Assembly (NCBI GenBank): GCA_040758525.1
Contig: JBFLVQ010000112.1
Coordinates: forward strand, 1 to 17,934
Direction: 5' to 3'
Length of the DNA stretch: 17,934 nucleotides
Origin: JBFLVQ01 sp040758525
GTDB taxonomy: Bacteria; Acidobacteriota; Blastocatellia; Chloracidobacteriales; JADJPF01
Positions 1-8,516 of the stretch are shown here, in pieces (the first letter of the stretch is position 1; the number at the start of each line of letters is the position of its first letter). A model generated the notes under the pieces. It had not been told where the DNA came from. It was given only the letters and a program-made list of their open reading frames with translations, and searched no databases. Made by a program: the position numbers and the translations under genes.

Positions 1-1137
1 CAGGGTATCTTTGCTAAATTGATCCCAGTAGGTGAATTCTACACTTTTACCGGACCACAGATTGTCTATCCCAACCTTGAGCTTGCACAACAGGCACAGG
101 GTTATGATTTTGAAGATTTCCCTCTTGATAATTTCACTCTTATGGAAGCGATCTGTGAAGCACAAGAGGAACAATATCGCGCTTTTTTGGAGCTTTTTGG
201 TACAGAAGTACTAATCCTGCCAGTCAAAGATCTAGAGGCAACAATACGCCGCTTTTTTGACTACTTCTTTAATAGCTATCGGCATGCTCAATTGGGTACG
301 CGAGCAGCTATGCAACTCAATGAAATCTCTCAAAGAGATCTGGATCTGCTGCACTCGATTGCAGTAGATGAGACGCTACATTGGCAACACGTTGGAGTAG
401 CTTGCACACCCGATGTAGGTATGTTCTTCTTACCAGAATATGACTGCTTCTTACGGATCTTTACTGAGCCTAATTTCCGTAAACTGCCTGCTACAACCGA
501 GCAACTACTCTGGAGTTACTTGGAGGAAGCGGCTATTCCACGCTGGCCTTTTGAGCGGGCTGCGCGTGAGTATCCCAAACGCTTTGAGCAGGTCTTCTCG
601 TTGCTGTTAGGCGATCGTTTTACAATTGCAGAAGACTTTGCTGGTCTTATGGAGGATTTCAAACCTACGTTACCTAATCTACTTATCAATCTGCTTGAGG
701 GGCAGCTTGAGCAGGATGAAGAGATCAATTTAGTCGTCAACCCCTCACGCTTACAGATCCAGCCCAAGCTAAAGCAGACGATTACTATTAATCAGACGAT
801 CAAAGCGATCCAGACCTATTTAGACGAAATGGAAGTGACCGCTACTGCAGTCACAGTAAAGAAAAAATTTGCTGCGTTATTACCTTTCAAAACCTATTTA
901 ACAGTTCAGAAACAGGACGCCCCTCGTGCCACCCTGACAACAGAATTGATCTTACAATTTGTCTCACATTGGTATCCTGCCGTTTACCCAGATGCATCAG
1001 CCCCAGAAGTGAAGAATCTACTGTCGAGCCTCAATCAATTCACTCGCTGGCTTGACCGTCAACATGGTACCGTTATACATGAAAATTTCCGGCGCAAGGT
1101 CTACGATCCATTCAAGGAGAAGTCGTCACTGTCCTAG
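1..1137 (+). CDS. Unrecognised cytosolic protein, 5' end cut by window
   Basis: The reading frame is open from base 1 to the TAG at 1135-1137, so the gene almost certainly begins upstream. The first candidate start inside the window is a TTG at 19 with no Shine-Dalgarno sequence, which supports truncation. The visible part, about 378 codons, has no signal peptide and no membrane segment. It is rich in acidic and aromatic residues and looks like a soluble intracellular protein. A His-rich stretch (DETLHWQHVG, around 370-400) stands out. Near the C-terminus (about 950-1070) there is a pattern of Trp, Tyr and Leu (HWYPAVYP, then NQFTRWLDRQHG) that looks like a small helical domain. I do not recognise the family and assign no function. 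It lies 36 nt upstream of the next gene on the same strand and may share its transcript. Confidence 0.8.
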   Translation, partial: QGIFAKLIPVGEFYTFTGPQIVYPNLELAQQAQGYDFEDFPLDNFTLMEAICEAQEEQYRAFLELFGTEVLILPVKDLEATIRRFFDYFFNSYRHAQLGTRAAMQLNEISQRDLDLLHSIAVDETLHWQHVGVACTPDVGMFFLPEYDCFLRIFTEPNFRKLPATTEQLLWSYLEEAAIPRWPFERAAREYPKRFEQVFSLLLGDRFTIAEDFAGLMEDFKPTLPNLLINLLEGQLEQDEEINLVVNPSRLQIQPKLKQTITINQTIKAIQTYLDEMEVTATAVTVKKKFAALLPFKTYLTVQKQDAPRATLTTELILQFVSHWYPAVYPDASAPEVKNLLSSLNQFTRWLDRQHGTVIHENFRRKVYDPFKEKSSLS

Positions 1138-1173
1138 TTCTAGTACCAGCACTATCCGGAAAGGAGCTTTGCT

Positions 1174-1956
1174 ATGAGAGGAAATCGAAGTGAATATCTA
1201 TGGGTATTTGCAATCTTAATTGCTTTAGAATTTGCCTGTAGCTCCTCAACCGCTCGTATTGTTGACGCCCAGTTGGCAAAAGAAGTCAATGATCAAAAAG
1301 AACCAATAAATCCTACTACCACTTTTGATATCAGTGATCCTGTCATTCACTGCATCATCAAGCTAGCAGATGTGACTGCTCAAACCAAGTTAAAGGCATC
1401 TTGGGTTACCGTGAATGTGGAAGGTATACAACCAAATCAGAAGGTCGCTAATACAGAATTAGTAGTTGATAAGCCTCAAACTGTCGATTTTACTTTTACT
1501 CCATATCAAATGAATCTGCCCGCGGGCAACTACAAAGTCGATATCTACATCAGTCCAAAGTCTACAGAGGCGGATAGACCAACGCAGAGCATAGCTTTTA
1601 GTATCAAATCCTCTCCACCAGCAATTGTTAAAGCAGTGCTTTCACCTGGTGGCGAAGAGGAAGGCAGCAAAGATAGTTTTAAAAGAGATACTGCTGAGAT
1701 CCATTGCCATGTCACTATGAGCGGCAATATTGCTGGCACAACTGTGATGGCACGCTGGATGGCAATTAGTGGAGATGGTGAAGAAGATTCCGAGCTTGCC
1801 GTTATTCCCAAAGAGCTAAAGCGGGGTGAAAATAAAGTGGATTTCAGTTTGGGCCGGCCTGATATAGGCTTCCCAACTGGGCAATATCGTATTGAACTCT
1901 ATTTAGGAGATAGTAAGCGCGCTACACTGGCGTTGCCTTTCACAATCACTAATTAG
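1174..1956 (+). CDS. Exported protein with two tandem Ig-like repeats
   Basis: This 260-residue protein starts at an ATG preceded by AAGGAG at 1161-1166, 7 nt upstream. Residues 1-32 form a Sec signal. Cys22 follows LEFA, a poor lipobox, so it may be a lipoprotein, or it may be cut by signal peptidase I after VDA (residue 32). The rest is an internal duplication of two beta-sandwich-like units, about residues 50-145 and 170-260. Each contains an IHC motif, a K/R-ASW or MARW strand, a VDF strand, then P-x-G-x-Y followed by alternating residues (KVDIYI, RIELYL). This pattern is typical of exported bacterial Ig-like domains, probably used for binding. No catalytic motif is visible. It sits 40 nt upstream of the M36 protease gene, so the two are probably co-expressed, and it could act as an accessory or surface partner. 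That last point is inference. Confidence 0.85.
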   Translation: MRGNRSEYLWVFAILIALEFACSSSTARIVDAQLAKEVNDQKEPINPTTTFDISDPVIHCIIKLADVTAQTKLKASWVTVNVEGIQPNQKVANTELVVDKPQTVDFTFTPYQMNLPAGNYKVDIYISPKSTEADRPTQSIAFSIKSSPPAIVKAVLSPGGEEEGSKDSFKRDTAEIHCHVTMSGNIAGTTVMARWMAISGDGEEDSELAVIPKELKRGENKVDFSLGRPDIGFPTGQYRIELYLGDSKRATLALPFTITN

Positions 1957-1996
1957 TGTTAGTGCGAAAACACAAATCTGAAAGCATTTTGAGTTT

Positions 1997-4891
1997 ATGA
2001 GACACGTTAAGCTTCTGCTTTTTTTATTATTCGTTACTTTGATCATGATGGCGACACTGCCTGTTCCAGGACTTGATTCACAAGCTAGCGCACCGTCAAA
2101 TTTCACATCTATTACACCATTCCCAAATTTCGATATTAGATCCGATCATTATTTGAATATTGCCCCTATCAAGGAAGATCTGCCAGATGTAATTAAAACA
2201 AAATTAACACGTCTTCCTCTTGCCACAGCCGCACAAGCAGGTTTGCAGCAAGATATAGCTGATCTGCAGATACGTTGGCATCCTCTACAAAAGACTCCGC
2301 GCCTGCTTTTCCGTCAACAGCGACCTCTTACCACAGCTACGACAGATGCACCGGAAACAGTTGCACGTCGATTTTTAGGTGATTACCGTGGTCTCTATGG
2401 TCTTACAGAAGAGATAGAAGAGCTTAAAGTGGTACGAGACTATCGCAGCACACACAATCGTGTACACCACCTCACTCTGCAGCAAGAGAGCCTTGGCCTA
2501 AAGGTCTTTGGCGCCGAAGCACGCTTTACCATCAATACTGATGGCGAAATCATCGCCGTATCAAGCGAACTGGTACCAGAATTGAAAGGTGCGGTGCGCA
2601 GTATTAAACCTACTCTCTCTGCACATGAAGCATTACAACTTGCTGCCATTAATGTAGGTATTACCATTGATCAGTCGATCACTAGACTTACACATCGGTC
2701 TACACCTGATCGATTCACTACTTTTAGTAAAGGCGACCTATTCGAAAATGAGCCCACTGCACAATTGATGCTCTTCCCACTTGGTCGTCATCATGTCCGC
2801 CTAGCCTGGCAAGTGCGCTTTATAGATCAGCGTGCGAATCAGAGTTATGCTTTCTTTGTTGATGCTGATAAAGGAACCCTTCTATTACGCCATAATCTTA
2901 CCTGGTATTTTGATGAACAGCCAGCTAGCTACCGTGTCTTCACAAGACATTCACCACAACCTAACATGCCTTTTGTCTCAACCAATCCTCCCTTTGTAGA
3001 TCGTGTTATTAAGAATACCGATGGTGATCCAACCGCATCACCGCGTGGCTGGCTTGATGTTGGTGTTGCCACCACAATGGGTAACAATATCGTTGCTCAA
3101 GAGGATCTCAATGGCGATAACATTGGTGGTAATCGTCCTATAGCAATGAATCGTGTTTTTGACTTCCCCATAACATTTAATCGTGAGCCAGAAGAATCTG
3201 CTCCTGCTGCTATTACTAATCTTTTTTACCAATGTAATATTTTACATGACTACTTCTACAAATTGGGATTTGATGAAGCCGCAGGTAATTTCCAGGTTGA
3301 TAACTTTGGCCGTGGTGGCATTGGCAATGATCCTGTAATCGCAGATGCTCAGGATGGCAGTCGTTTTAATAATGCCTCCTTTAGTACCTCTGAAGATGGT
3401 TTCCCAGGCCGTATGGAGATGTATCTATGGACCACTGCGAAACCAAAGATTGATGGTGCTTATGATTCAGAGGTGATTGTGCATGAATATGTACATGGTG
3501 TCACCACTCGTCTAGTAGGTGGTCCACAAAATGTGATTGCGCTCTTTGGTGTTCAATCTGCTGGTATGGGTGAAGGCTGGTCTGACTTCTACGCAATGTC
3601 AATTTTGAGTCGCCCTGGTGATGATCCACGTGCACGCTACCCATTTGGTAGTTATGTCACACAGGATTTCAATCGCGGTGTGCGGCGTTTTGCTTATACC
3701 ACCAATATTAAAGCCAATCCACTCACCTATGCGGATATTGATCCCACACAAACCCGTTTTGGTAATATTGATGTCACCGAGATCCATCGTGTTGGTGAGA
3801 TATGGTGTCTAGCACTCTGGGAAGTACGTGCCAATTTCATTGAAGCTTATGGATTCGAACAAGGTAAACAGATGATCGAGCAATTGGTGCTAGATGGTCT
3901 AAAACTTTCGCCTCCGAATCCTTCTATGGTTGATGGTCGTGATGCTATTCTACTTGCCGACCAACTCAACAATAATGGTACTAATCAATGCCTGATTTGG
4001 CGTGGCTTTGCCAATCGTGGTTTAGGTTTTGGAGCAACTGCTATTAATGGCAGTAGCACACGTGTACATCAAGCTTTTGATCTTCCTCCTTATTGTCAGC
4101 GCACTGGTGCGCTTAGTTTTGACCGCAAAGGATACTTGAATGGTGACAAGCTTAAAGTAACCCTTGGCGATCTAGATTTGATTGGTCGTGAAAGCGCGAT
4201 TGTTACACTCACCAGTTTGGCTACAGGAGATCGTGAAACCATCACACTAAGCGCCAACACAAAACTTGCTGGGCAGTTTCAAGGAACAGTAACGATCGAC
4301 TTTAGTGCTGCTCTAGCTGGTGATGGCAAACTACAATCTGCTCTGGGCGATACGATTACAGCAGCCTATGCTGATGAGCAGACCGAAGAGAGACAACCGG
4401 CTCAAGCCACTGCAACTGCACGTGGAGTGAGAACGAAGATACTGCTTAGTGACAGTATAGAGAATGGTCCAAATAACTTCACACCTGACAGCAAGTGGCA
4501 GATCACAACACTCTTCTCACACAGCCTAACCCGTTCCTGGACCGATAGTCCAAAAGGAGATTATCAAGATAACATCAACGCTACGTTAAAAGTGCGTAAA
4601 GTAGATTTGAGCCGACTAGTAGATAGTAGGCTTGTCTTTTGGCATCGCTTTGATCTTGAACAAGACTTCGATTTTGCTTTTGTTGAAGTGAAGATAGCTG
4701 ATCAAGCTTGGCTACCAATTGCCTCTTTCACTGGTACTCAGCGTGAGTTCCGTGAGACAATCTTGGATCTCAGCCGTTTTGATGGCAAAGCCGGTGTGAA
4801 GCTGCGCTTCCGGCTACTTTCCGATGGCAACACAAACGCCGATGGTTGGTATATTGATGATGTACAGATTATCAGTGGCGCGACCAATTAG
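1997..4891 (+). CDS. Secreted M36 (fungalysin-type) zinc metalloprotease
   Basis: This is a 964-residue secreted endopeptidase. Residues 1-30 are a signal peptide. About 120-290 is an FTP/PepSY-like propeptide, which in this family inhibits the enzyme and assists folding. The M36 catalytic domain begins near 340. It contains HEYVH at 496-500 (two zinc ligands plus the catalytic Glu) and GMGEGWSDF with Glu526 as the expected third ligand, so the active site looks intact. After the catalytic core comes a beta-domain from about 704 (GALSFDRKGY, then LGDLDLIGRESAIVTLTS) of a kind seen on many bacterial exoproteins. A C-terminal jelly-roll-like domain at about 820-964 ends in DGWYIDDVQI, like those of immune-inhibitor-A-type proteases. 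The gene is longer than fungal fungalysins because of these tails. Start chosen: ATG at 1997, with only a weak upstream purine stretch. The stop overlaps the convergent neighbour. Confidence 0.96.
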   Translation: MRHVKLLLFLLFVTLIMMATLPVPGLDSQASAPSNFTSITPFPNFDIRSDHYLNIAPIKEDLPDVIKTKLTRLPLATAAQAGLQQDIADLQIRWHPLQKTPRLLFRQQRPLTTATTDAPETVARRFLGDYRGLYGLTEEIEELKVVRDYRSTHNRVHHLTLQQESLGLKVFGAEARFTINTDGEIIAVSSELVPELKGAVRSIKPTLSAHEALQLAAINVGITIDQSITRLTHRSTPDRFTTFSKGDLFENEPTAQLMLFPLGRHHVRLAWQVRFIDQRANQSYAFFVDADKGTLLLRHNLTWYFDEQPASYRVFTRHSPQPNMPFVSTNPPFVDRVIKNTDGDPTASPRGWLDVGVATTMGNNIVAQEDLNGDNIGGNRPIAMNRVFDFPITFNREPEESAPAAITNLFYQCNILHDYFYKLGFDEAAGNFQVDNFGRGGIGNDPVIADAQDGSRFNNASFSTSEDGFPGRMEMYLWTTAKPKIDGAYDSEVIVHEYVHGVTTRLVGGPQNVIALFGVQSAGMGEGWSDFYAMSILSRPGDDPRARYPFGSYVTQDFNRGVRRFAYTTNIKANPLTYADIDPTQTRFGNIDVTEIHRVGEIWCLALWEVRANFIEAYGFEQGKQMIEQLVLDGLKLSPPNPSMVDGRDAILLADQLNNNGTNQCLIWRGFANRGLGFGATAINGSSTRVHQAFDLPPYCQRTGALSFDRKGYLNGDKLKVTLGDLDLIGRESAIVTLTSLATGDRETITLSANTKLAGQFQGTVTIDFSAALAGDGKLQSALGDTITAAYADEQTEERQPAQATATARGVRTKILLSDSIENGPNNFTPDSKWQITTLFSHSLTRSWTDSPKGDYQDNINATLKVRKVDLSRLVDSRLVFWHRFDLEQDFDFAFVEVKIADQAWLPIASFTGTQREFRETILDLSRFDGKAGVKLRFRLLSDGNTNADGWYIDDVQIISGATN

Positions 4892-5445
4892 CTCAGATAT
4901 CTGTTCTGATGATCTGTCGAAGTAGCGCGATAATTAAGATAACCAACTAAGAGACCCAAATAGACACTAGCGAAGATAAGGCTGAAGACCAGTATGGTGC
5001 CAGTATAGAAGAGCCTGTCATACCATGACACACCACACATTCCCCATAAAGTGAAATCTTCACCTCCCTCACCATAATCAATAGGAGGTTCTAGCTCCAG
5101 ATTGGTTGGCATCATATCCCAAACTTCAGGCAAAAGATAAAAACTGGCGATTATGATAATAAGTATAGCCAAGCTGATATTGATCACTCTGGCATAGTGT
5201 CTAGTAGTTATATTCTGCCAAGCAAAACCGCGTAACACTGGCCCAACAAAGATACCTTGAGTCGCTTGAATTCTGTGGTGCAACAACTCTAATCTACTCA
5301 CCTCTATACAACGAGAGCAGTGATTGGATTGTGCATCGAAGCAATCTGCTTGGTGGCAGACCTCGCAACGTACGGGCAGTGATTCTACTTTTACCTTCAA
5401 GCTCACAGGACTATTATTCATAGTGAATAGAGAGACACTAACCAT
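4888..5445 (-). CDS. Small zinc-ribbon-like membrane protein
   Basis: This 185-residue protein has an N-terminal cytosolic cysteine cluster: C27-x2-C30, C35, then C43-x2-C46. The two CxxC pairs are consistent with a zinc ribbon or B-box-like finger. Two hydrophobic segments follow, about 88-105 and 148-170, separated by an acidic loop (about 110-145, including DYGEGGED) probably outside the membrane. Function is unknown; small zinc-ribbon plus two-helix proteins are common and usually uncharacterised. The start at 5445 has no good ribosome binding site. An internal Met at residue 9 (5421) is an alternative start but is no better supported. The gene diverges from the thiolase with only 39 nt between start codons, and its TAA overlaps the TAG of the M36 gene in the sequence TTAG. 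Confidence 0.75.
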   Translation of the reverse strand: MVSVSLFTMNNSPVSLKVKVESLPVRCEVCHQADCFDAQSNHCSRCIEVSRLELLHHRIQATQGIFVGPVLRGFAWQNITTRHYARVINISLAILIIIIASFYLLPEVWDMMPTNLELEPPIDYGEGGEDFTLWGMCGVSWYDRLFYTGTILVFSLIFASVYLGLLVGYLNYRATSTDHQNRYLS

Positions 5446-5484
5446 TGTTATTTTGTTCCCAAGAAAAATTTATAGGAGGGAAGC

Positions 5485-6780
5485 ATGATTAGTCAGGCAC
5501 AAAGGCGGGTTGCAATTATTGCAGGTTGTCGTACACCATTTTTAAAATCAGGCACACTCTACAAAAATATTACCGCGATAGAGCTAGGTCGAGCAGTGGT
5601 TAGTGAACTGGTCAATCGCACTGAACTGGATCTACGTGAAATAGAGCAAGTAATATTCGGCACTGTTGTGCCTTCAATCAAGGCACCCAATATTGCCCGT
5701 GAGGTAACCTTAGGCGCGGGTCTGCCAGCCAGTATACCTGCACATAGTGTGTCGCGTGCCTGTGCCACTGCTACTCAAGCGATTAGTGATGCCGCAGAAA
5801 AGATTCTCACCCGACAGGCAGATACTGTGATCGCCGGTGGTGCCGAATCACTCTCCGATCCACCTATCTTAGTTGGAAAACATCTACGTGGTGCACTACT
5901 AGAAGCCAACAAGGCAAAATCGTTGAGCGGAAAATTTAAACCTTTCCTTAAGCTTCGTCTCAAGGATCTTGCCCCCGATATTCCTGCTATTGCCGAACCC
6001 TCTACTGGCCTTACGATGGGCCAATCAGCCGAGCAGATGGCAAAAGAGAATCATATTTCTAGGCAAGCTCAAGATCAGTTTGCCTGCCGTAGCCATCAGC
6101 GTGCAACAACAGCATTGTCAACAGGTATCTTTGCTTCAGAGGTGATTCATGTACTTATCCCGCCAAAATTCCAGCTCGCTGCCAGCTACGATAATGGTAT
6201 ACGTAAAGATGCTTCAATAGAAGCGCTGGCAAAATTGCCACCCGTCTTTGATCGTAAATACGGCACAGTAACCGCAGGCAACTCTTCGCCGCTTACAGAT
6301 GGTGCTGCTGCTGTACTGCTGATGTCAGAAGAGAAGGCAAAAGCTGTTGGCTATCAACCACTAGGTTATCTACGCGCCTATGCCTATGCTGCTCTGGCAC
6401 CTTGGGAACAGCTTTTAATGGGTCCTGCCTATGCTGCACCAAAGGCCCTCGAACAAGCTCGACTTACCCTTAAAGATATCGATCTGATCGAGATGCATGA
6501 GGCATTTGCTGCTCAAGTGCTATCCAACATTCAGGCATTCGAGTCTCGCAAGTTTGCACAAGAGAAACTAGGACGCGAAGAGCCACTCGGTGAAGTAGAC
6601 TGGGAGAAACTCAATGTCTATGGTGGCTCTATCGCAATCGGTCACCCCTTCGGTGCAACTGGTGCACGATTAGTAATAACGCTGCTCAATGAACTAAAGC
6701 GACGCAATAAACAGTATGGTCTTGTCACCGTGTGTGCCGCTGGCGCGATGGGCGCGGCTATGGTGCTTGAACGTGAATAG
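5485..6780 (+). CDS. fadI: 3-ketoacyl-CoA thiolase, FadI type
   Basis: This 431-residue enzyme should cleave 3-ketoacyl-CoA with CoA to give acetyl-CoA and a shortened acyl-CoA, the last step of fatty acid beta-oxidation. All thiolase signatures are present: nucleophile Cys93 in VSRACATATQA, HEAF at 338-341 (FadI-type, in place of the NEAF of many thiolases), GHPFGATGAR with His387, and CAAGAMGAA with Cys417. Other long stretches also match my memory of E. coli FadI, for example IAREVTLG, GTVTAGNSSPLTDGAAAV and LIEMHEAFAAQ. Length agrees with FadI (about 436). The start is well supported by AGGAGGG at 5474-5480, 4 nt before the ATG. No FadJ-type multifunctional partner is adjacent, which is unlike the enterobacterial fadIJ operon. 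Confidence 0.96.
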   Translation: MISQAQRRVAIIAGCRTPFLKSGTLYKNITAIELGRAVVSELVNRTELDLREIEQVIFGTVVPSIKAPNIAREVTLGAGLPASIPAHSVSRACATATQAISDAAEKILTRQADTVIAGGAESLSDPPILVGKHLRGALLEANKAKSLSGKFKPFLKLRLKDLAPDIPAIAEPSTGLTMGQSAEQMAKENHISRQAQDQFACRSHQRATTALSTGIFASEVIHVLIPPKFQLAASYDNGIRKDASIEALAKLPPVFDRKYGTVTAGNSSPLTDGAAAVLLMSEEKAKAVGYQPLGYLRAYAYAALAPWEQLLMGPAYAAPKALEQARLTLKDIDLIEMHEAFAAQVLSNIQAFESRKFAQEKLGREEPLGEVDWEKLNVYGGSIAIGHPFGATGARLVITLLNELKRRNKQYGLVTVCAAGAMGAAMVLERE

Positions 6781-6790
6781 GCAGCGATTA

Positions 6791-7402
6791 TCACTTGGGA
6801 TAACTAACACCGCCTACTTTTGCGCTCACCAGTTCGCTGATTAATGGTCCGCCAATAGTAGTTTCCGTCTGCTTAACAAGCCCTACATTGAGTGCAAACC
6901 ATTGTTCAACAATTCCAGCATCTGCACAATTAGTAGAGAACTCTAACTTCAGACAAGTGGTAAATGTGCCCGCAGGCACCTCAACAGTCTCTGTACGGCT
7001 TACGATCTTAACCCGTGCGCCACTTACACAAGGTGGTCCTTCTACAGCGAGTTGGAGAGTCCACTCATTCTTTGTTATATTACCAAATTTATACCAGATA
7101 AAAGGTCTACCTGTTTGTGTGCCACGCTCAACAACAGTACCTTTCTTGTTGACAGCTACCCAACGTGCCACATCATCACCCCAATAATTGGAATGTTGAA
7201 AGAAACGGCCTTCTTGCCGTGTCACTCTGTCAGTCCAACCAGCGCCTTCACCGGCTAAACGCCCCGTCTTACGGTAGACATGTTCATCACCAATACTTTG
7301 GGGAAAGTAAGGACTGCCTGGTTGCTGGTCACTCCCTTGCCAACCAGCAGCAGAAAGTGAGAAGCAGAGCATCAAGAGGAACGTGAAAACCGATCTCAAC
7401 AT
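6791..7402 (-). CDS. Exported protein of unknown function
   Basis: This 203-residue protein has a clear Sec signal peptide (residues 1-about 19, MLRSVFTFLLMLCFSLSAA). The mature part looks like an all-beta domain. Its C-terminal half carries TVEVPAGTFTTC (139-150), a Lys/Leu strand, then EQWFALNVGLVK (166-177). This PAGTF...W(F)...GLVK pattern recurs in exported beta-barrel-like proteins of the DUF3108 kind, but I cannot confirm the family. Cysteines at 125, 150 and 159 could form disulfides. The start is backed by GGAGG 7 nt upstream on the minus strand. It is convergent with the thiolase (10 nt gap) and divergent from the rhomboid gene. Confidence 0.85.
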   Translation of the reverse strand: MLRSVFTFLLMLCFSLSAAGWQGSDQQPGSPYFPQSIGDEHVYRKTGRLAGEGAGWTDRVTRQEGRFFQHSNYWGDDVARWVAVNKKGTVVERGTQTGRPFIWYKFGNITKNEWTLQLAVEGPPCVSGARVKIVSRTETVEVPAGTFTTCLKLEFSTNCADAGIVEQWFALNVGLVKQTETTIGGPLISELVSAKVGGVSYPK

Positions 7403-7578
7403 TAGCTAACCTCCACAAAAGTCTCTTAGAACTGAGAGAAAAACAACCTGAAGAGGGTTGCTCCGCAACTATCATTAGTATACCGGGCCTGCGTATATGC
7501 AGCATTGCAAAAGCGTCTAGGCTATGCCATAGTAATTTTGGGATGCCTAAGAGAAATTCGCGGCGCCCAGGAGGCCAT
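7403..7578. promoter_or_regulatory. Divergent intergenic region with small alternative hairpins
   Basis: This gap between two divergent genes should carry both promoters, but none could be identified with confidence. It contains two mutually exclusive short stems: CAACC (7444-7448) with GGTTG (7456-7460), and GTTGC (7457-7461) with GCAAC (7465-7469). An 11-nt palindrome, CTATGCCATAG, lies at 7522-7532 just before the rhomboid gene. Any role as operator or leader structure is speculative. Confidence 0.3.
7569..7574 (+). promoter_or_regulatory. Ribosome binding site deciding the rhomboid start
   Basis: AGGAGG lies 4 nt before the ATG at 7579. The upstream in-frame ATG at 7543 has no comparable sequence before it, so 7579 is preferred, shortening the protein by 12 residues. 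Confidence 0.6.
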
Positions 7579-8358
7579 ATGAGTTATAGATTCGAGCGTT
7601 ATGACCCTATGTCGCGTATACGAGGCGCTTCAGCAGTAAAAGTGCTCATTATTGTTAATGTCGCCATCTTCATCTTACAAAAAATACTGCAACTAAGCCA
7701 CCTGCTCGAACCTTTCGACCACCTTTTTGGACTTGTTCCAGAACTAATTACCACAAAATTTTACCTGTGGCAGTTTGCTACCTCAATGTTTCTACATGGA
7801 GGCCTCTGGCACATTCTTATGAATATGCTCGGTCTATTCTTCTTCGGTCCAGAACTAGAATGGCTGTGGGGTAAACGCCGTTTTCTGCTCTTCTACTTCG
7901 GTATTGGGATGCTTGCCAGCCTATTTGCTTATTTGCTTAATATCCACTCAGTAATCCCTACAATTGGGGCTTCGGGTGCTGTCTTTGGTGTTATAAGTGC
8001 TTATGCTATGCTCTATCCTGATCGTCAGATTATTGTTTATATCTTTCCTATGAAGGTCAAATACTTTGTGATCTTCTTCTTTATCTTCTCTTTCTTAGGC
8101 ACGCTTGGTTTAGAAGGCGACGTGGGCACCTCACACGCATCCCACTTGGCGGGAATTATATTTGGCGCTCTTTACATTAAATTATCAAGGCTGCGAGCCT
8201 TCGATCAACTACGCGATAATTTCAAAGAGAAGCTACGTTTGTGGCGACTGCGCCGTAAATATCGCAATTTCCGTGTTGTCGATCGTGATGTCAAGAAGAT
8301 GTGGGATGATCTAGAAGATCGTATCAACGATGACAAACGTAACTCACGCATTAATTAA
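7579..8358 (+). CDS. Rhomboid-family intramembrane serine protease
   Basis: This is a multi-pass membrane protein of 259 residues from the preferred ATG (271 if the ATG at 7543 is used). Rhomboids cut transmembrane substrates within the membrane. The catalytic Ser lies in GASGAVFG (Ser132 from 7579) and the catalytic His in HASHLAG (His189), giving an intact dyad. The HGGLWHILMNM segment in the second helix is the usual rhomboid His/Asn motif. About six hydrophobic helices precede a basic, probably cytosolic tail of roughly 55 residues (KLRLWRLRRKYRNF, then an acidic end). Many bacterial rhomboids carry a DKI...SLT..E tail there, which is not visible. Substrates cannot be inferred from the neighbours. 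Confidence 0.93.
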   Translation: MSYRFERYDPMSRIRGASAVKVLIIVNVAIFILQKILQLSHLLEPFDHLFGLVPELITTKFYLWQFATSMFLHGGLWHILMNMLGLFFFGPELEWLWGKRRFLLFYFGIGMLASLFAYLLNIHSVIPTIGASGAVFGVISAYAMLYPDRQIIVYIFPMKVKYFVIFFFIFSFLGTLGLEGDVGTSHASHLAGIIFGALYIKLSRLRAFDQLRDNFKEKLRLWRLRRKYRNFRVVDRDVKKMWDDLEDRINDDKRNSRIN

Positions 8359-8516
8359 ATCACCGAGCAGATCTGTTGACTTGCTAACTTGAAGGAGAAT
8401 TTCTTCTTCATCAGTAAGCTATTATGGTGATCTGCGATCCGCAATTGAATATTGCGCCATTTGCAATCTACAATCCCCAATCTACAATCTAAATACGCAA
8501 TCGGAAAGGGGGCGCG
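8359..8516. repeat. Intergenic stretch with CAATC-type short repeats
   Basis: The 158 nt between the rhomboid and aminotransferase genes contain two exact copies of CAATCTACAATC (8464-8475 and 8478-8489, period 14). Looser relatives flank them (GCAATTGAAT upstream, GCAATCGG downstream). GGAAAGGGGG at 8503-8512 serves as ribosome binding site for the next gene. No gene or clear promoter was seen. Confidence 0.6.

Noticed and set aside
5445..5476. Possible promoter TTGTTA with TTTATA or TATAGG before the thiolase
   Set aside because: It would put the transcript start within or after the ribosome binding site, and the spacing is poor.
6888..7386. Overlapping plus-strand reading frames opposite the exported protein gene
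   Set aside because: They lack ribosome binding sites and recognisable motifs and lie antisense to a gene with a signal peptide and good start.
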